From Pseudomonas taiwanensis DSM 21245 (lineage in GTDB: Bacteria; Pseudomonadota; Gammaproteobacteria; Pseudomonadales; Pseudomonadaceae): a stretch of DNA of 64,000 bases. Numbering within the stretch: the stretch's first letter is position 1; each line of letters begins with the position of its first letter. Positions 17,581-26,363 of the stretch are shown piece after piece. A program made the translations under genes and the position numbers. The stretch lies in NCBI RefSeq assembly GCF_000425785.1, contig NZ_AUEC01000010.1:1-64000 (forward strand), given 5' to 3'. Under the pieces are notes generated by a model. It searched no databases. It worked only from the letters and a program-made list of their open reading frames with translations, and was not told the origin of the DNA.

Positions 17581-18984
17581 ATGCGTTGCCTGATGTTCCT
17601 TTGCCTGCTGATCTGCAGCCTGCCCACGCTGGCCCTCGACCGGTCGAGCGTTGAGGGCTATCTGCTACCCAATGGCCTGCAAGTGATCCTGAAGTCCGGC
17701 TATGAACGCGACCATGTCGCCATCCGCCTGGTAGTGGGCGTTGGCCTGGACGATTTCGACTGTGACCAGAAGGAGTTGCCGCACCTGCTCGAACACCTGC
17801 TGTTCAGCGGTATCGACGAGACCGGGGAGGGGGGGCTCGAAGAACGGCTGCAGGCACTGGGCGGGGAATGGAATGCCTACACCAGCAGCGCCGACACCAC
17901 GTTCGTGATCGAAGCGCCGGCACGCAACCAGCGCAAAGTCCTCGACCTGCTGTTGGCGGTCATCCGCGATACTCGCATCGACGCCGAGGCGCTGGCCACG
18001 GCCAAGCGCATCATCGAACGTGAAGATGGTGGCCATTATGGTCACCTGCAGCGTTGGCTCGACCGCCAGGACATCGGTCACCCCGCCAGCGACCAGCTGG
18101 CTGTCGAGCTGGGCCTCAAATGTCCGGAGCGCTCCAAGCTGGACGACATGACCCTGGAGCAGGTCCAAGCCCTGCGCGAGCGCTGGTACGCGGCCAACAA
18201 CATGACGCTGATCATGGTCGGTGGCCTTGATCGGTTGCTGCCGGCCTACCTCGAACGCACCTATGGCGAACTGCCAGCCACCGAACCCGAAGAACGACGC
18301 AACCTCGACAGCATCAGCCAACCTGCCCAGCAACGTCGCGAACTCATCAAAGGGTGGCTCGGCGACAGCGTCAAACTGCACTGGCTGTTCATCGAGCCGG
18401 TCCTGGACAACGACCACCAGAGCACCCTAGACCTGCTCTCACGCTACCTGGAGTGGGCCGTCTACGACCAGCTGCGCCTGCGTCATGGCCTGTCGTACGG
18501 TCCAACTGTTCAGCGTGAGAGCTTCGGTGACAGCGGCATGCTCAGCCTCAACGCCGACCTTGAGCGCGACGACATCGACAAGGCGACCAAGGTGATGCAA
18601 CAGCTGTTGGATCACCTGCGCAAGGACGGCCTGGACCCTGATACCTTCGCGCGCATCAAGGATGCCGCCGTCGCCAAGGAAAGCTGGAGCACCCAGGGTA
18701 ACAGTGCCCTTGCTGACTATTACTGGGGGGCGCTCAACGACTATAGCAACGGACGCTTCCCCGACCCGGCACGCAAGCTACGCCAAGTGACACTGGAGCA
18801 AGCCAACGATGCGTTGCAGACATTGCTCAAGGACCAAGGCTATTTGCGTATCGAGAAGCCGTTGCTGGGGTATGACGAACTGTATGGGCTGGTTGCCTTG
18901 TTGCTGGGACTGATTCTGGCGCTGGGGTTGCTGCGTTGGCGCGGTCATGGCGCGAAGCGACCAAGCGGTGCTACACGGCAGTAG
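17581..18984 (+). CDS. M16-family zinc metalloprotease-like protein, membrane anchored
   Basis: A 467-residue exported protein: signal peptide (MFLCLLICSLPTLALD), one M16 peptidase domain with the inverted zinc motif HLLEH (H68, E71, H72), and a likely third ligand glutamate in RIIEREDGGHYG. A second M16-like half follows, and a single C-terminal membrane helix (LYGLVALLLGLILALGLL) ends in a basic tail. The active site therefore looks intact and would face the periplasm. Family members degrade peptides or process small proteins; the substrate here is unknown. Confidence 0.82.
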   Translation: MRCLMFLCLLICSLPTLALDRSSVEGYLLPNGLQVILKSGYERDHVAIRLVVGVGLDDFDCDQKELPHLLEHLLFSGIDETGEGGLEERLQALGGEWNAYTSSADTTFVIEAPARNQRKVLDLLLAVIRDTRIDAEALATAKRIIEREDGGHYGHLQRWLDRQDIGHPASDQLAVELGLKCPERSKLDDMTLEQVQALRERWYAANNMTLIMVGGLDRLLPAYLERTYGELPATEPEERRNLDSISQPAQQRRELIKGWLGDSVKLHWLFIEPVLDNDHQSTLDLLSRYLEWAVYDQLRLRHGLSYGPTVQRESFGDSGMLSLNADLERDDIDKATKVMQQLLDHLRKDGLDPDTFARIKDAAVAKESWSTQGNSALADYYWGALNDYSNGRFPDPARKLRQVTLEQANDALQTLLKDQGYLRIEKPLLGYDELYGLVALLLGLILALGLLRWRGHGAKRPSGATRQ

Positions 18985-19012
18985 TAAATCGGCGGTATCC
19001 TTTCGCCATCAG

Positions 19013-19044
19013 CGGCCGGTTCGCGGGTCTACCCGCGAAAGGCC
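19013..19044. repeat. REP element
   Basis: Perfect 9-base-pair palindrome TTCGCGGGT-CT-ACCCGCGAA (19020-19039) within a P. putida type REP sequence, between the M16-like gene and the next gene. Confidence 0.75.
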
Positions 19045-19078
19045 GACACTGCCTCCCCATATGCCTTGTTGTAAACCC

Positions 19079-20098
19079 ATGCCCCCAATACCCCACTTCG
19101 TCCAGCGCGTCATCGAACTGCTCAAACGCTACCCCGGCATCATCGCTCTCGGCGGTTTTCTTTCCGGTATCGGCAGTTTCATCCTGGTCGATCGCCAAGC
19201 CGGCCTGGCTAGCTGGGTAGCCGTTCTCATGCTGGTCAGTTGGGTCTGGCTGATGCTCGAAAACACCCTCACCGGCCTGTTCGCCCGCACCTTCAACCGC
19301 GAGATCCCACAGCCGCTGCTGCGTTACGCGACGCAGATGATCCACCAGGAAAGCCTGTTCTTCGTCCTGCCGTTCTTCTTCATCACCACCACCTGGAACA
19401 GCGGACAACTGGTCTTCACCGGCTTGCTGGGCGCTGCCGGACTGATTTCGATCATCGACCCGCTGTACTACAAGTGGCTGGCCCCGCGCCGCTGGCTGTT
19501 CCTCGCCCTGCATACCCTGACGTTGTTCGCAGCGCTGCTCACCGCGCTCCCGATCATCCTTCACCTGACCACAGCCCAAAGCTTCAAGCTGGCGCTGATC
19601 GCGGCAATGGCGCTGTCGTTCCCGAGCCTGGCCAGCAGTTTCCCGATCAACAACTGGCGGCGAGGCGTGGCGCTGGTACTGGTGACCCTGGCGGTCGGCG
19701 GCGGCGGATGGCTGCTGCGTTCCTGGGTACCACCGGCGACGTTGTGGATGACCGAAGTGGCAGTGAGCACTGAGGTGCTGAACCGCCAGCCGGGCGACTC
19801 GCTCGATGAAATTGCCGCCAGTCGCATCCGCAGCAGTGGCTTGTACGCCTACACCGCCATCAACGCACCTCGGGGCCTGAACGAGCGGATCTACCATGTG
19901 TGGCAGAAGGATGGCAAAGAGGTCGACCGCATCGCCCTCGACATCCATGGCGGGCGCAAGGAAGGCTACCGGGCCTGGACCCACAAGCAGAATTTCCCGC
20001 CCAACCCGGTGGGCAAGTGGCAAGTGCGAGTGCTGACCGAGGATGGCCAGGTCATCGGCGTGCTGCGCTTCAAGGTGGTGGACGACGCCGCGCCATGA
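19079..20098 (+). CDS. DUF5924/DUF2914 membrane protein
   Basis: A 339-residue protein. The N-terminal 200 residues hold about seven hydrophobic helices. The C-terminal 120 residues are a soluble, probably periplasmic DUF2914 domain (YHVWQKDGKEVDRIALDIHG, then NPVGKWQVRVLTEDGQVIG), an immunoglobulin-like fold by prediction. I set the start at the ATG at 19079 because the earlier in-frame starts overlap the REP sequence; none has a clear ribosome binding site. Function unknown. Confidence 0.72.
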   Translation: MPPIPHFVQRVIELLKRYPGIIALGGFLSGIGSFILVDRQAGLASWVAVLMLVSWVWLMLENTLTGLFARTFNREIPQPLLRYATQMIHQESLFFVLPFFFITTTWNSGQLVFTGLLGAAGLISIIDPLYYKWLAPRRWLFLALHTLTLFAALLTALPIILHLTTAQSFKLALIAAMALSFPSLASSFPINNWRRGVALVLVTLAVGGGGWLLRSWVPPATLWMTEVAVSTEVLNRQPGDSLDEIAASRIRSSGLYAYTAINAPRGLNERIYHVWQKDGKEVDRIALDIHGGRKEGYRAWTHKQNFPPNPVGKWQVRVLTEDGQVIGVLRFKVVDDAAP

Positions 20099-20197
20099 GC
20101 TCAGGTCTTTTGTAGACGTAGACAGCACATTCTCAACAAACCACTCCATGCCTGCTGCGCTATGATCAGGCTCTACGCCTAGCGGACCGTCAGTTGC

Positions 20198-21331
20198 ATG
20201 GAGCCTATGACCACCCCAAGCGCCACCCTGGACACTAGCGTTCAACCGGCTTGCCTGCGCATTGTCGGTGACTGGACGCTGGCCCATTACGCCAGCCTCA
20301 AGCGTGCGAGCGAGCACCTGCGTACGCAATACGGCGCCGACACCATTGCCGACCTCAGTCAACTGGGGCGACTGGATACCGCCGGCGCCTCGTTGCTGGC
20401 CGAGCTGCTGGGCTCAGATCGGCTGTCGCGCTGTACCGACGACCTACCCGAGGCCAGCCGCGCCTTGCTCAAGAATGTCTATTGCTCGGTGCAGGACTAC
20501 TGCATTCCGGTCAAGGAACCAGAACGCCCGGTACTGTTGCAGCTACTGGAACGTATCGGACGGGCGGTGGACAAACTCTGGCAGGACACCCGGCAGATAC
20601 TGGGCTTCGTCGGCCTGATCCTGGAAACCCTCCTGCTGCGCGTCTTCCAGCCTCACCGCTGGAGGGTCACGCCAGTGGTCGCGCACATCGAGCAAACCGG
20701 CCTGGATGCAGCGCCCATCGTGGCGCTGCTGACTTTTCTGGTGGGGGCGGTGGTGGCGTTTCTCGGCGCTACGGTGCTGGCGGACTTCGGTGCAACCGTA
20801 TTCACCGTGGACCTGGTGGCATTTTCCTTCCTGCGCGAATTCGGGGTGCTGTTGACCGCCATCCTCATGGCCGGACGGACAGCCAGCGCCTTCACCGCAC
20901 AAATTGGCTCGATGAAGGCCAATGAAGAAATCGACGCCATCCGCACCCTTGGGCTGAACCCGATCGAACTGCTGGTGGTGCCGCGGGTACTGGCCCTGTT
21001 GATAGCCCTGCCGTTGCTGACCTTCCTCGCAATGATCTGCGGCATCGTCGGCGGCGCCGTGGTCTGCGCCCTGACACTGGATATCTCGCCTGCGATGTTC
21101 CTGTCGCTGCTGCAAAGCGACATCGGCGTCCAGCATTTTCTCGTCGGGCTGGCCAAAGCGCCGTTCTTTGCCTTCCTGATCGCCTCCATCGGCTGCCTGG
21201 AGGGCTTCAAGGTCAGCGGCAGCGCCGAGTCGGTCGGTGCACATACCACCTCCAGCGTGGTCCAGTCGATTTTCGTGGTCATCGTGCTGGATGCGGTGGC
21301 GGCGTTGTTCTGCATGGAGATGGGTTGGTGA
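20198..21331 (+). CDS. MCE lipid ABC transporter permease with N-terminal STAS domain (MlaE-like)
   Basis: A 377-residue protein. Residues about 10-100 resemble a STAS domain (DTIADLSQLGRLDTAGASLL), a regulatory module that in the classical Mla system is the separate protein MlaB. The rest is an MlaE/YrbE permease with five or six helices and the conserved MKANEEIDAIRTLGLNP block. MlaE-type permeases work with an MlaF ATPase and an MCE protein to move phospholipid between membranes. The start could also be the ATG at 20207. It is the first of four overlapping genes. Confidence 0.88.
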   Translation: MEPMTTPSATLDTSVQPACLRIVGDWTLAHYASLKRASEHLRTQYGADTIADLSQLGRLDTAGASLLAELLGSDRLSRCTDDLPEASRALLKNVYCSVQDYCIPVKEPERPVLLQLLERIGRAVDKLWQDTRQILGFVGLILETLLLRVFQPHRWRVTPVVAHIEQTGLDAAPIVALLTFLVGAVVAFLGATVLADFGATVFTVDLVAFSFLREFGVLLTAILMAGRTASAFTAQIGSMKANEEIDAIRTLGLNPIELLVVPRVLALLIALPLLTFLAMICGIVGGAVVCALTLDISPAMFLSLLQSDIGVQHFLVGLAKAPFFAFLIASIGCLEGFKVSGSAESVGAHTTSSVVQSIFVVIVLDAVAALFCMEMGW

Positions 21332-22119
21332 ATGGCCGGGATGCAGTGATTGAAGCGCGGGGCATCTGCAACCGCTTCGGCAGCCAGAGCGTGCACGAAA
21401 ACCTCGACCTCGACCTTAACCGGGGCGAGATCCTGGCCGTGGTCGGCGGTTCTGGCAGCGGCAAGTCGGTACTGCTGCGTAGCATCATCGGCCTGCGCAG
21501 GCCCAACGAAGGGCAGGTCAAGGTGTTCGGCCAGGACCTGGCCAGCCTCAATGAGAGCCAGCGCTCACAGGTAGAGCGACGCTTTGGCGTGCTGTTCCAG
21601 AAGGGCGCCTTGTTCTCTTCACTTACGGTGACCGAAAACGTTGCCTTGCCCCTGATCGAGCACGCGGGGCTGTCCCGCGCCGATGCCGAGCACCTGGCCG
21701 GGGTCAAGCTGGCCCTTGCAGGGCTGCCGATTTCCGCTGCCGACAAGTACCCGTCGTCACTGTCCGGCGGCATGATCAAGCGCGCCGCACTGGCCCGCGC
21801 CCTTGCGCTGGATCCGGACATCCTGTTCCTCGACGAGCCTACCGCCGGCCTCGACCCCATCGGTGCCGCAGCCTTCGACCAATTGATCCTTACCCTGCGC
21901 GACGCCCTGGGCCTGTCGGTGTTTCTCATCACCCACGACCTGGACACCCTCTACACCATCACCGACCGTGTGGCCGTGCTGTCGCAGAAGAAGGTACTGG
22001 TGGCAGGACCATTGGCCGAGGTCGAGCAGACCGACGATCCTTGGATTCACGAATACTTTCACGGCCCGCGCGGGCGGGCGGCCGAACACGCCGCCACCAA
22101 CGCGGCGCAGGAGCGCTGA
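21328..22119 (+). CDS. MCE transporter ATP-binding protein (MlaF-like)
   Basis: A 263-residue ABC ATPase: Walker A GGSGSGKSVL, signature LSGGMIKRAALARALALDP, Walker B DILFLDEPTAGLDP, and the switch histidine in ITHDLDT. The SGGM signature variant is typical of MlaF. The start is taken as the GTG at 21328, which overlaps the permease stop as GTGA and has GGAG 8 bases upstream; a TTG one codon earlier is the alternative. It supplies energy to the permease of the preceding gene. Confidence 0.9.
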   Translation: MNGRDAVIEARGICNRFGSQSVHENLDLDLNRGEILAVVGGSGSGKSVLLRSIIGLRRPNEGQVKVFGQDLASLNESQRSQVERRFGVLFQKGALFSSLTVTENVALPLIEHAGLSRADAEHLAGVKLALAGLPISAADKYPSSLSGGMIKRAALARALALDPDILFLDEPTAGLDPIGAAAFDQLILTLRDALGLSVFLITHDLDTLYTITDRVAVLSQKKVLVAGPLAEVEQTDDPWIHEYFHGPRGRAAEHAATNAAQER

Positions 22120-22122
22120 ACA

Positions 22123-23061
22123 ATGGAAACCCGAGCTCATCACGTCCTGATCGGCCTGGTCACCGTCCTGGTGGTGGCCGGCGCCATGCTTTTTGGTCTG
22201 TGGCTGACAAAGTCCAGCGTCGACGACGCGTTCAAGGACTATGAAGTCGTCTTCAGCGAAGCGGTCTCTGGCTTGTCCCGGGGCAGCCCGGTGCAATACA
22301 ACGGGATCAAGGTCGGCGACGTCACCAACCTGCGCCTCGATCCGAAGGACCCACGCCGTGTACTGGCCCGTGTGCGCCTCAGTGGCGATACGCCCGTCAA
22401 GGAAGACACCCAGGCCAAACTGACCCTGGCTGGGGTGACCGGCAACTCGTTCATCCAGCTCAGCGGCGGCACGCCGAAGAGCCCGGAACTCAAGGGCAAG
22501 GACGGCAAGCTACCCGTCATCATCGCCTCGCCTTCGCCCATTTCGCGTCTGCTCAATGACAGCAGCGACCTGGTGACGAACATCAACATGCTGTTGCACA
22601 ACGCCAACCAGATGTTCTCGGAAAGCAATATCGACCGACTGAGCAACACCTTGTCCAACCTGGAACAAACCACCGGTGCCTTCGCCAGCCAGAAAGGCGG
22701 CATTGCCCAGGCGATCGAGCAATTGGCCGAAGTCGGCAAGCAGGCCAGCGCCACCTTGGCAGAGACCCAGGCGCTGATGCACAACGCCAACGGCCTACTG
22801 GGCAAAGAGGGCAGGCAGGCCTTCGGGAGCGCCGAGCAAGCCATGCAGTCGCTCGCCGAAAGCACAGCGACCATCAACGAGCTGCTCAAGGACAACCGCG
22901 AAGCCCTCGATGGAGGCGCCCAGGGCCTCGATCAGCTAGCCCCCGCCATACGCGAGCTACGTGAAACCCTGAATGCGCTCAAGGGCATTTCCCGGCGCCT
23001 GGAGGCAGACCCGAGTGGTTACCTGCTGGGCCGCGACAACAACAAGGAGTTCCAGCCATGA
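22123..23061 (+). CDS. MCE domain protein (MlaD-like)
   Basis: A 312-residue protein with an N-terminal membrane helix (VLIGLVTVLVVAGAMLFGLW). An MCE domain (about residues 35-120) follows with GLSRGSPVQYNGIKVGDV and LTLAGVTGNSFIQLSGG. After it come about 180 residues of amphipathic, probably coiled-coil helix rich in Asn, Gln and Ala. MCE proteins hold lipid in the periplasm for the ABC transporter. The long helical tail is longer than in E. coli MlaD and may span further across the periplasm. It starts 3 bases after the ATPase gene. Confidence 0.88.
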   Translation: METRAHHVLIGLVTVLVVAGAMLFGLWLTKSSVDDAFKDYEVVFSEAVSGLSRGSPVQYNGIKVGDVTNLRLDPKDPRRVLARVRLSGDTPVKEDTQAKLTLAGVTGNSFIQLSGGTPKSPELKGKDGKLPVIIASPSPISRLLNDSSDLVTNINMLLHNANQMFSESNIDRLSNTLSNLEQTTGAFASQKGGIAQAIEQLAEVGKQASATLAETQALMHNANGLLGKEGRQAFGSAEQAMQSLAESTATINELLKDNREALDGGAQGLDQLAPAIRELRETLNALKGISRRLEADPSGYLLGRDNNKEFQP

Positions 23062-23681
23062 AACCGTTGCTGCGCGTGATGGCCCTGGCGGCCACGATGG
23101 GCTTGGCCACGGCCTGCTCAATCCTGCCGAAAACCGAGCCTGTGGATATCTACCGCCTGCCAGTGAGCCAAGCCAGCCGAAACGTGGTGGCGGTGGACTG
23201 GTCACTGCGCCTGAACAAGCCACTGGCCAGTGAAGTGCTCGCCGGGCCGCGTATCGCCGTGATCCCCCAAGGTAATGTGATCAGCAGCTACAAGGGCGCC
23301 CGCTGGAGCGACCCGACGCCCCTGCTGGTGCGTAACCGGCTGCTCGATGGGTTCCAGCGTGACGGCCGGGTACAGCGCCTGAGCGCCGACGATAGCAACC
23401 TGCAGGCCGACTACGAACTGGCAGGTGAGCTGCAGGCTTTCCAGAGCGAGTATCGTCCGGGCGGTACGGTAGAGGTGGTGATCCGCTATGACGCACGACT
23501 GGTTCAGGGCCGTAGCCAGCGCATCCTCGCCAGCAAGCGCTTCGAGATCCACCAGCCGCTGGCCGGCACCGAGGTCTCAGCAGTGGTGGCAGGTTTTGGC
23601 GCGGCCAGCGACCAACTGGCCTCGCAGGTGGTGGACTGGACAGTGGCCCGCAGTGCCCAGGCTCAGGCGAAGAACCAGTAG
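23058..23681 (+). CDS. ABC-type transport auxiliary lipoprotein (PqiC-like)
   Basis: A 207-residue lipoprotein with lipobox LATAC (lipidated Cys near residue 20) and an ABC-auxiliary/PqiC-type domain (YRLPVSQASRNVV at the start, GPRIAVIPQGNVISSYKGAR in the middle). Members are thought to anchor MCE machines at the outer membrane. Its ATG overlaps the MCE gene stop by 4 bases, so the four genes 20198-23681 are a single translation-coupled operon. It is convergent with, and overlaps by 19 bases, the next gene on the other strand. Confidence 0.85.
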   Translation: MKPLLRVMALAATMGLATACSILPKTEPVDIYRLPVSQASRNVVAVDWSLRLNKPLASEVLAGPRIAVIPQGNVISSYKGARWSDPTPLLVRNRLLDGFQRDGRVQRLSADDSNLQADYELAGELQAFQSEYRPGGTVEVVIRYDARLVQGRSQRILASKRFEIHQPLAGTEVSAVVAGFGAASDQLASQVVDWTVARSAQAQAKNQ

Positions 23682-24892
23682 CAGACGAAGATCGCCGCAA
23701 TCACGCCGGACAGTTCGGCCAGCAGCGCGCAGCCAACCGCATGGCGCACGCGCTGGATGCCAACCGCACCGAAGTAGACCGCCAGCACGTAGAAAGTCGT
23801 TTCGGTGCTGCCCTGAATGGTCGCTGCCACCAGCGCCGGGAAGCTGTCCACCCCTTGCGTCTGCATGGTCTCGATCAGCATGGCGCGCGCGGCACTGCCC
23901 GAGAACGGTTTGACCAGCGCCGTTGGCAACCCCTCTACGAAACGGGTATCGAGCCCCATCCAGTTCACCGCGTGGCGTATGCCATCCAGCGCAATCTCCA
24001 GCGCCCCCGAGGCACGCAGCACGCCGACGGCCACCAGCATCGCTACCAGGTATGGCAGCAGGCTCTTGGCAACGTCGAAGCCTTCCTTGGCTCCCTCGAC
24101 GAAGGCTTCATAGACCTTCACCCGCTTCAGCGCGCCAACCAGCAGAAACAGGATGATCACGCCGAACAACGTGAGGTTGCCCAAGATCGATGACAGGCTT
24201 GCCAGGGCGGCGGCGGACAATGTGCCGAGAAACGCCATGAAGGCGCCCAGCAACAACGCGCCAGGAACCAGATACGCCAGCACCACCGGGTCCCATAGCC
24301 GCAGGCGTTGCATCACTGCGACCGACAGCAGGCCCACCAGGGTAGAGGCACTGGTGGCCAGAAGAATTGGCAGGAACACCATGGTCGGGTCGGGCGCGCC
24401 TTGCTGGGCGCGGTACATGAAGATGGTAACCGGCAGCAGCGTCAGGGACGAGGCATTGAGCACCAGGAACAGGATCTGTGCGTTGGTCGCGGTGGTGCTG
24501 CTGGGGTTGAGCTCCTGCAGGGCACGCATGGCCTTGAGGCCGATTGGCGTAGCAGCGTTGTCCAGGCCCAGGCCATTGGCAGCGAAGTTCATGGTGATCA
24601 GGCCAAGCGCAGGGTGCCCCGGCGGCACCTCCGGCATCAGCCGTGCGAACAACGGGCCGAGGACTTTTGCCAGCCATTCAACGATTCCGGCCTTTTCAGC
24701 GATCTTGAGAAAGCCCAGCCAAAGGGTCAGGGTGCCGAACAGCAAGACCATGACCTCGACGGACAATTTGGCCATGGCGAAGATGCTCTCGACCATCGCG
24801 GCGAAAATACCGGCATTGCCAGCCAACAGCCACTGGGCCAGCGCGGACACCGCCGCCACCAGGAAAAAGCCGAGCCAAAGGCCGTTGAGCAT
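23663..24892 (-). CDS. Nucleoside recognition (Gate) domain membrane protein, SpmA-SpmB fusion
   Basis: A 409-residue inner-membrane protein made of two Gate domains, matching SpmA (first half: AANGLGLDNAATPIGLKAMR) and SpmB (second half: GSTETTFYVLAVYFGAVG) of Bacillus fused in one chain. In spore formers these act in spore core dehydration; in Gram-negatives the role is unclear, with nucleoside or small-solute transport as a guess. Its end overlaps the MCE lipoprotein gene on the opposite strand. The terminator of gltP lies upstream. Confidence 0.84.
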   Translation of the reverse strand: MLNGLWLGFFLVAAVSALAQWLLAGNAGIFAAMVESIFAMAKLSVEVMVLLFGTLTLWLGFLKIAEKAGIVEWLAKVLGPLFARLMPEVPPGHPALGLITMNFAANGLGLDNAATPIGLKAMRALQELNPSSTTATNAQILFLVLNASSLTLLPVTIFMYRAQQGAPDPTMVFLPILLATSASTLVGLLSVAVMQRLRLWDPVVLAYLVPGALLLGAFMAFLGTLSAAALASLSSILGNLTLFGVIILFLLVGALKRVKVYEAFVEGAKEGFDVAKSLLPYLVAMLVAVGVLRASGALEIALDGIRHAVNWMGLDTRFVEGLPTALVKPFSGSAARAMLIETMQTQGVDSFPALVAATIQGSTETTFYVLAVYFGAVGIQRVRHAVGCALLAELSGVIAAIFVCYWFFA

Positions 24893-24983
24893 CCGTGTAT
24901 TCCCCCTGAAAAATGCCCGAATGATAGCGGAGATTATCCGCGAGGGCTGCGTCCCTGATGCAGCCCGTAACGCCCTCAGACAA

Positions 24984-25008
24984 CAAAAAGCCCCGACAAG
25001 TCGGGGCT
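24984..25008 (-). terminator. Terminator of gltP
   Basis: Stem AGCCCCGAC/GTCGGGGCT (24989-24997 with 25000-25008), followed on the minus strand by TTTT(T)G at 24985-24989. It lies 20 bases after the gltP stop. Confidence 0.85.
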
Positions 25009-25028
25009 CTTCGTTCAGTACGTGAGGC

Positions 25029-26363
25029 TTAGTGCTTGGCGGTTTCGCCGACGACTACGGCTTCTTTCTTGCCTGCAGCCTGCACCAGCGATGTGTAATA
25101 CGCCTCGCCTTTCTGAGCGTCGTACATACCCTGCCAGCGGGCAATGACCACGGCGGCCAGTGCGTTACCCACCACGTTCAGCGCGGTACGGGCCATGTCC
25201 ATGATGCGGTCGACACCGGCGATGAACGCCAGGCCTTCCAGCGGAATACCCACGCTGCCCAGGGTGGCCAGCAAGACCACGAAGGACACGCCCGGCACAC
25301 CAGCGATACCTTTGGAGGTGACCATCAGGGTCAGTACCAGCATCAGCTGCTGGCCGATCGACAGGTCGATACCGTACAGCTGGGCGATGAAGATCGCTGC
25401 GATGCTCTGGTACAGGGTCGAACCGTCGAGGTTGAACGAGTAGCCAGTCGGTACCACGAACGAACAGATCGACTTCGGCGCACCGTACTTCTCCATCTTC
25501 TCGATCACGCGCGGCAGGACGGTCTCGGAGCTGGAGGTCGAGTAGGCGAGGATCAGCTCGTCTTTCATGATGCGCATGATCTTGATGATCGAGAAGCCAA
25601 ATACGCGCGCTACCAGGCCCAGCACCATGAAGGCGAAGAAAGCGATGGCGAAGTACACCAGCAGCACGAGCTTGGCCAGGGGCAGCAGCGAGGCGAAACC
25701 GAAGTTGGCGACGGTAGCGGCGATCAGGGCGAACACGCCGATCGGGGCGTAGTTCATGATCATGTGGGTGACCTTGAACATGGTCTCCGACACGCCCTGG
25801 AAGGTACGCACCAACGGCTCGCGCAGGTCGGCATTGAGGCTCGACAGACCCATGCCGAACATGACCGAGAAGAAGATGATCGGCAGCATCTCGCCACGCA
25901 TCAGCGCTGCGAAGATATTGGACGGGATCAGATTGAGCAGGGTCTCGATGAACGCGTGCTCATGCTGCACTTCGGCCGCAGTGGCCTGGTACTTGGAGAT
26001 ATCGACGGTACCCAGGGTGCTCATGTCGATGCCAGCGCCCGGGTGGAACAGGTTCGCCAACACCAAGCCGACGACGATGGCGATGGTGGTCACCACTTCG
26101 AAGTAGATGATGGTCTTCAGGCCGATGCTGCCCAGTTTCTTCGCGTCGCCTACCCCGGCGATGCCCACGATCAGCGACGAAATCACAATCGGGACGACGA
26201 TCATCTTGATCAGGCGAATGAAGATGTCGCCGGCGGGCTGGAGTACGTTGCTGATCCACCATGCCTTTTCTGCACTGAAATGGTTCAGTAGCGCGCCGAC
26301 TGCAACGCCCAGAAGCAGACCGATCACAATCTGCCAGGCGAGGCTCAGTTTTGCCTTCTTCAT
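25029..26363 (-). CDS. gltP: Glutamate/aspartate:proton symporter
   Basis: A 444-residue DAACS-family symporter with eight helices and two re-entrant loops. The serine-rich hairpin appears as AYSTSSSETVLPRV and the helix 7 motif as VPTGYSFNLDGSTLYQ. The sequence fits GltP (glutamate/aspartate) better than DctA by order and length, although C4-dicarboxylates cannot be excluded. I prefer the ATG at 26363 (MKKAKLSLAWQIVIG), preceded by AAAGGG; an ATG nine codons earlier also exists. CAACAAAGG just before the start resembles a Crc/Hfq CA-rich target, a hint of catabolite control. Confidence 0.85.
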   Translation of the reverse strand: MKKAKLSLAWQIVIGLLLGVAVGALLNHFSAEKAWWISNVLQPAGDIFIRLIKMIVVPIVISSLIVGIAGVGDAKKLGSIGLKTIIYFEVVTTIAIVVGLVLANLFHPGAGIDMSTLGTVDISKYQATAAEVQHEHAFIETLLNLIPSNIFAALMRGEMLPIIFFSVMFGMGLSSLNADLREPLVRTFQGVSETMFKVTHMIMNYAPIGVFALIAATVANFGFASLLPLAKLVLLVYFAIAFFAFMVLGLVARVFGFSIIKIMRIMKDELILAYSTSSSETVLPRVIEKMEKYGAPKSICSFVVPTGYSFNLDGSTLYQSIAAIFIAQLYGIDLSIGQQLMLVLTLMVTSKGIAGVPGVSFVVLLATLGSVGIPLEGLAFIAGVDRIMDMARTALNVVGNALAAVVIARWQGMYDAQKGEAYYTSLVQAAGKKEAVVVGETAKH

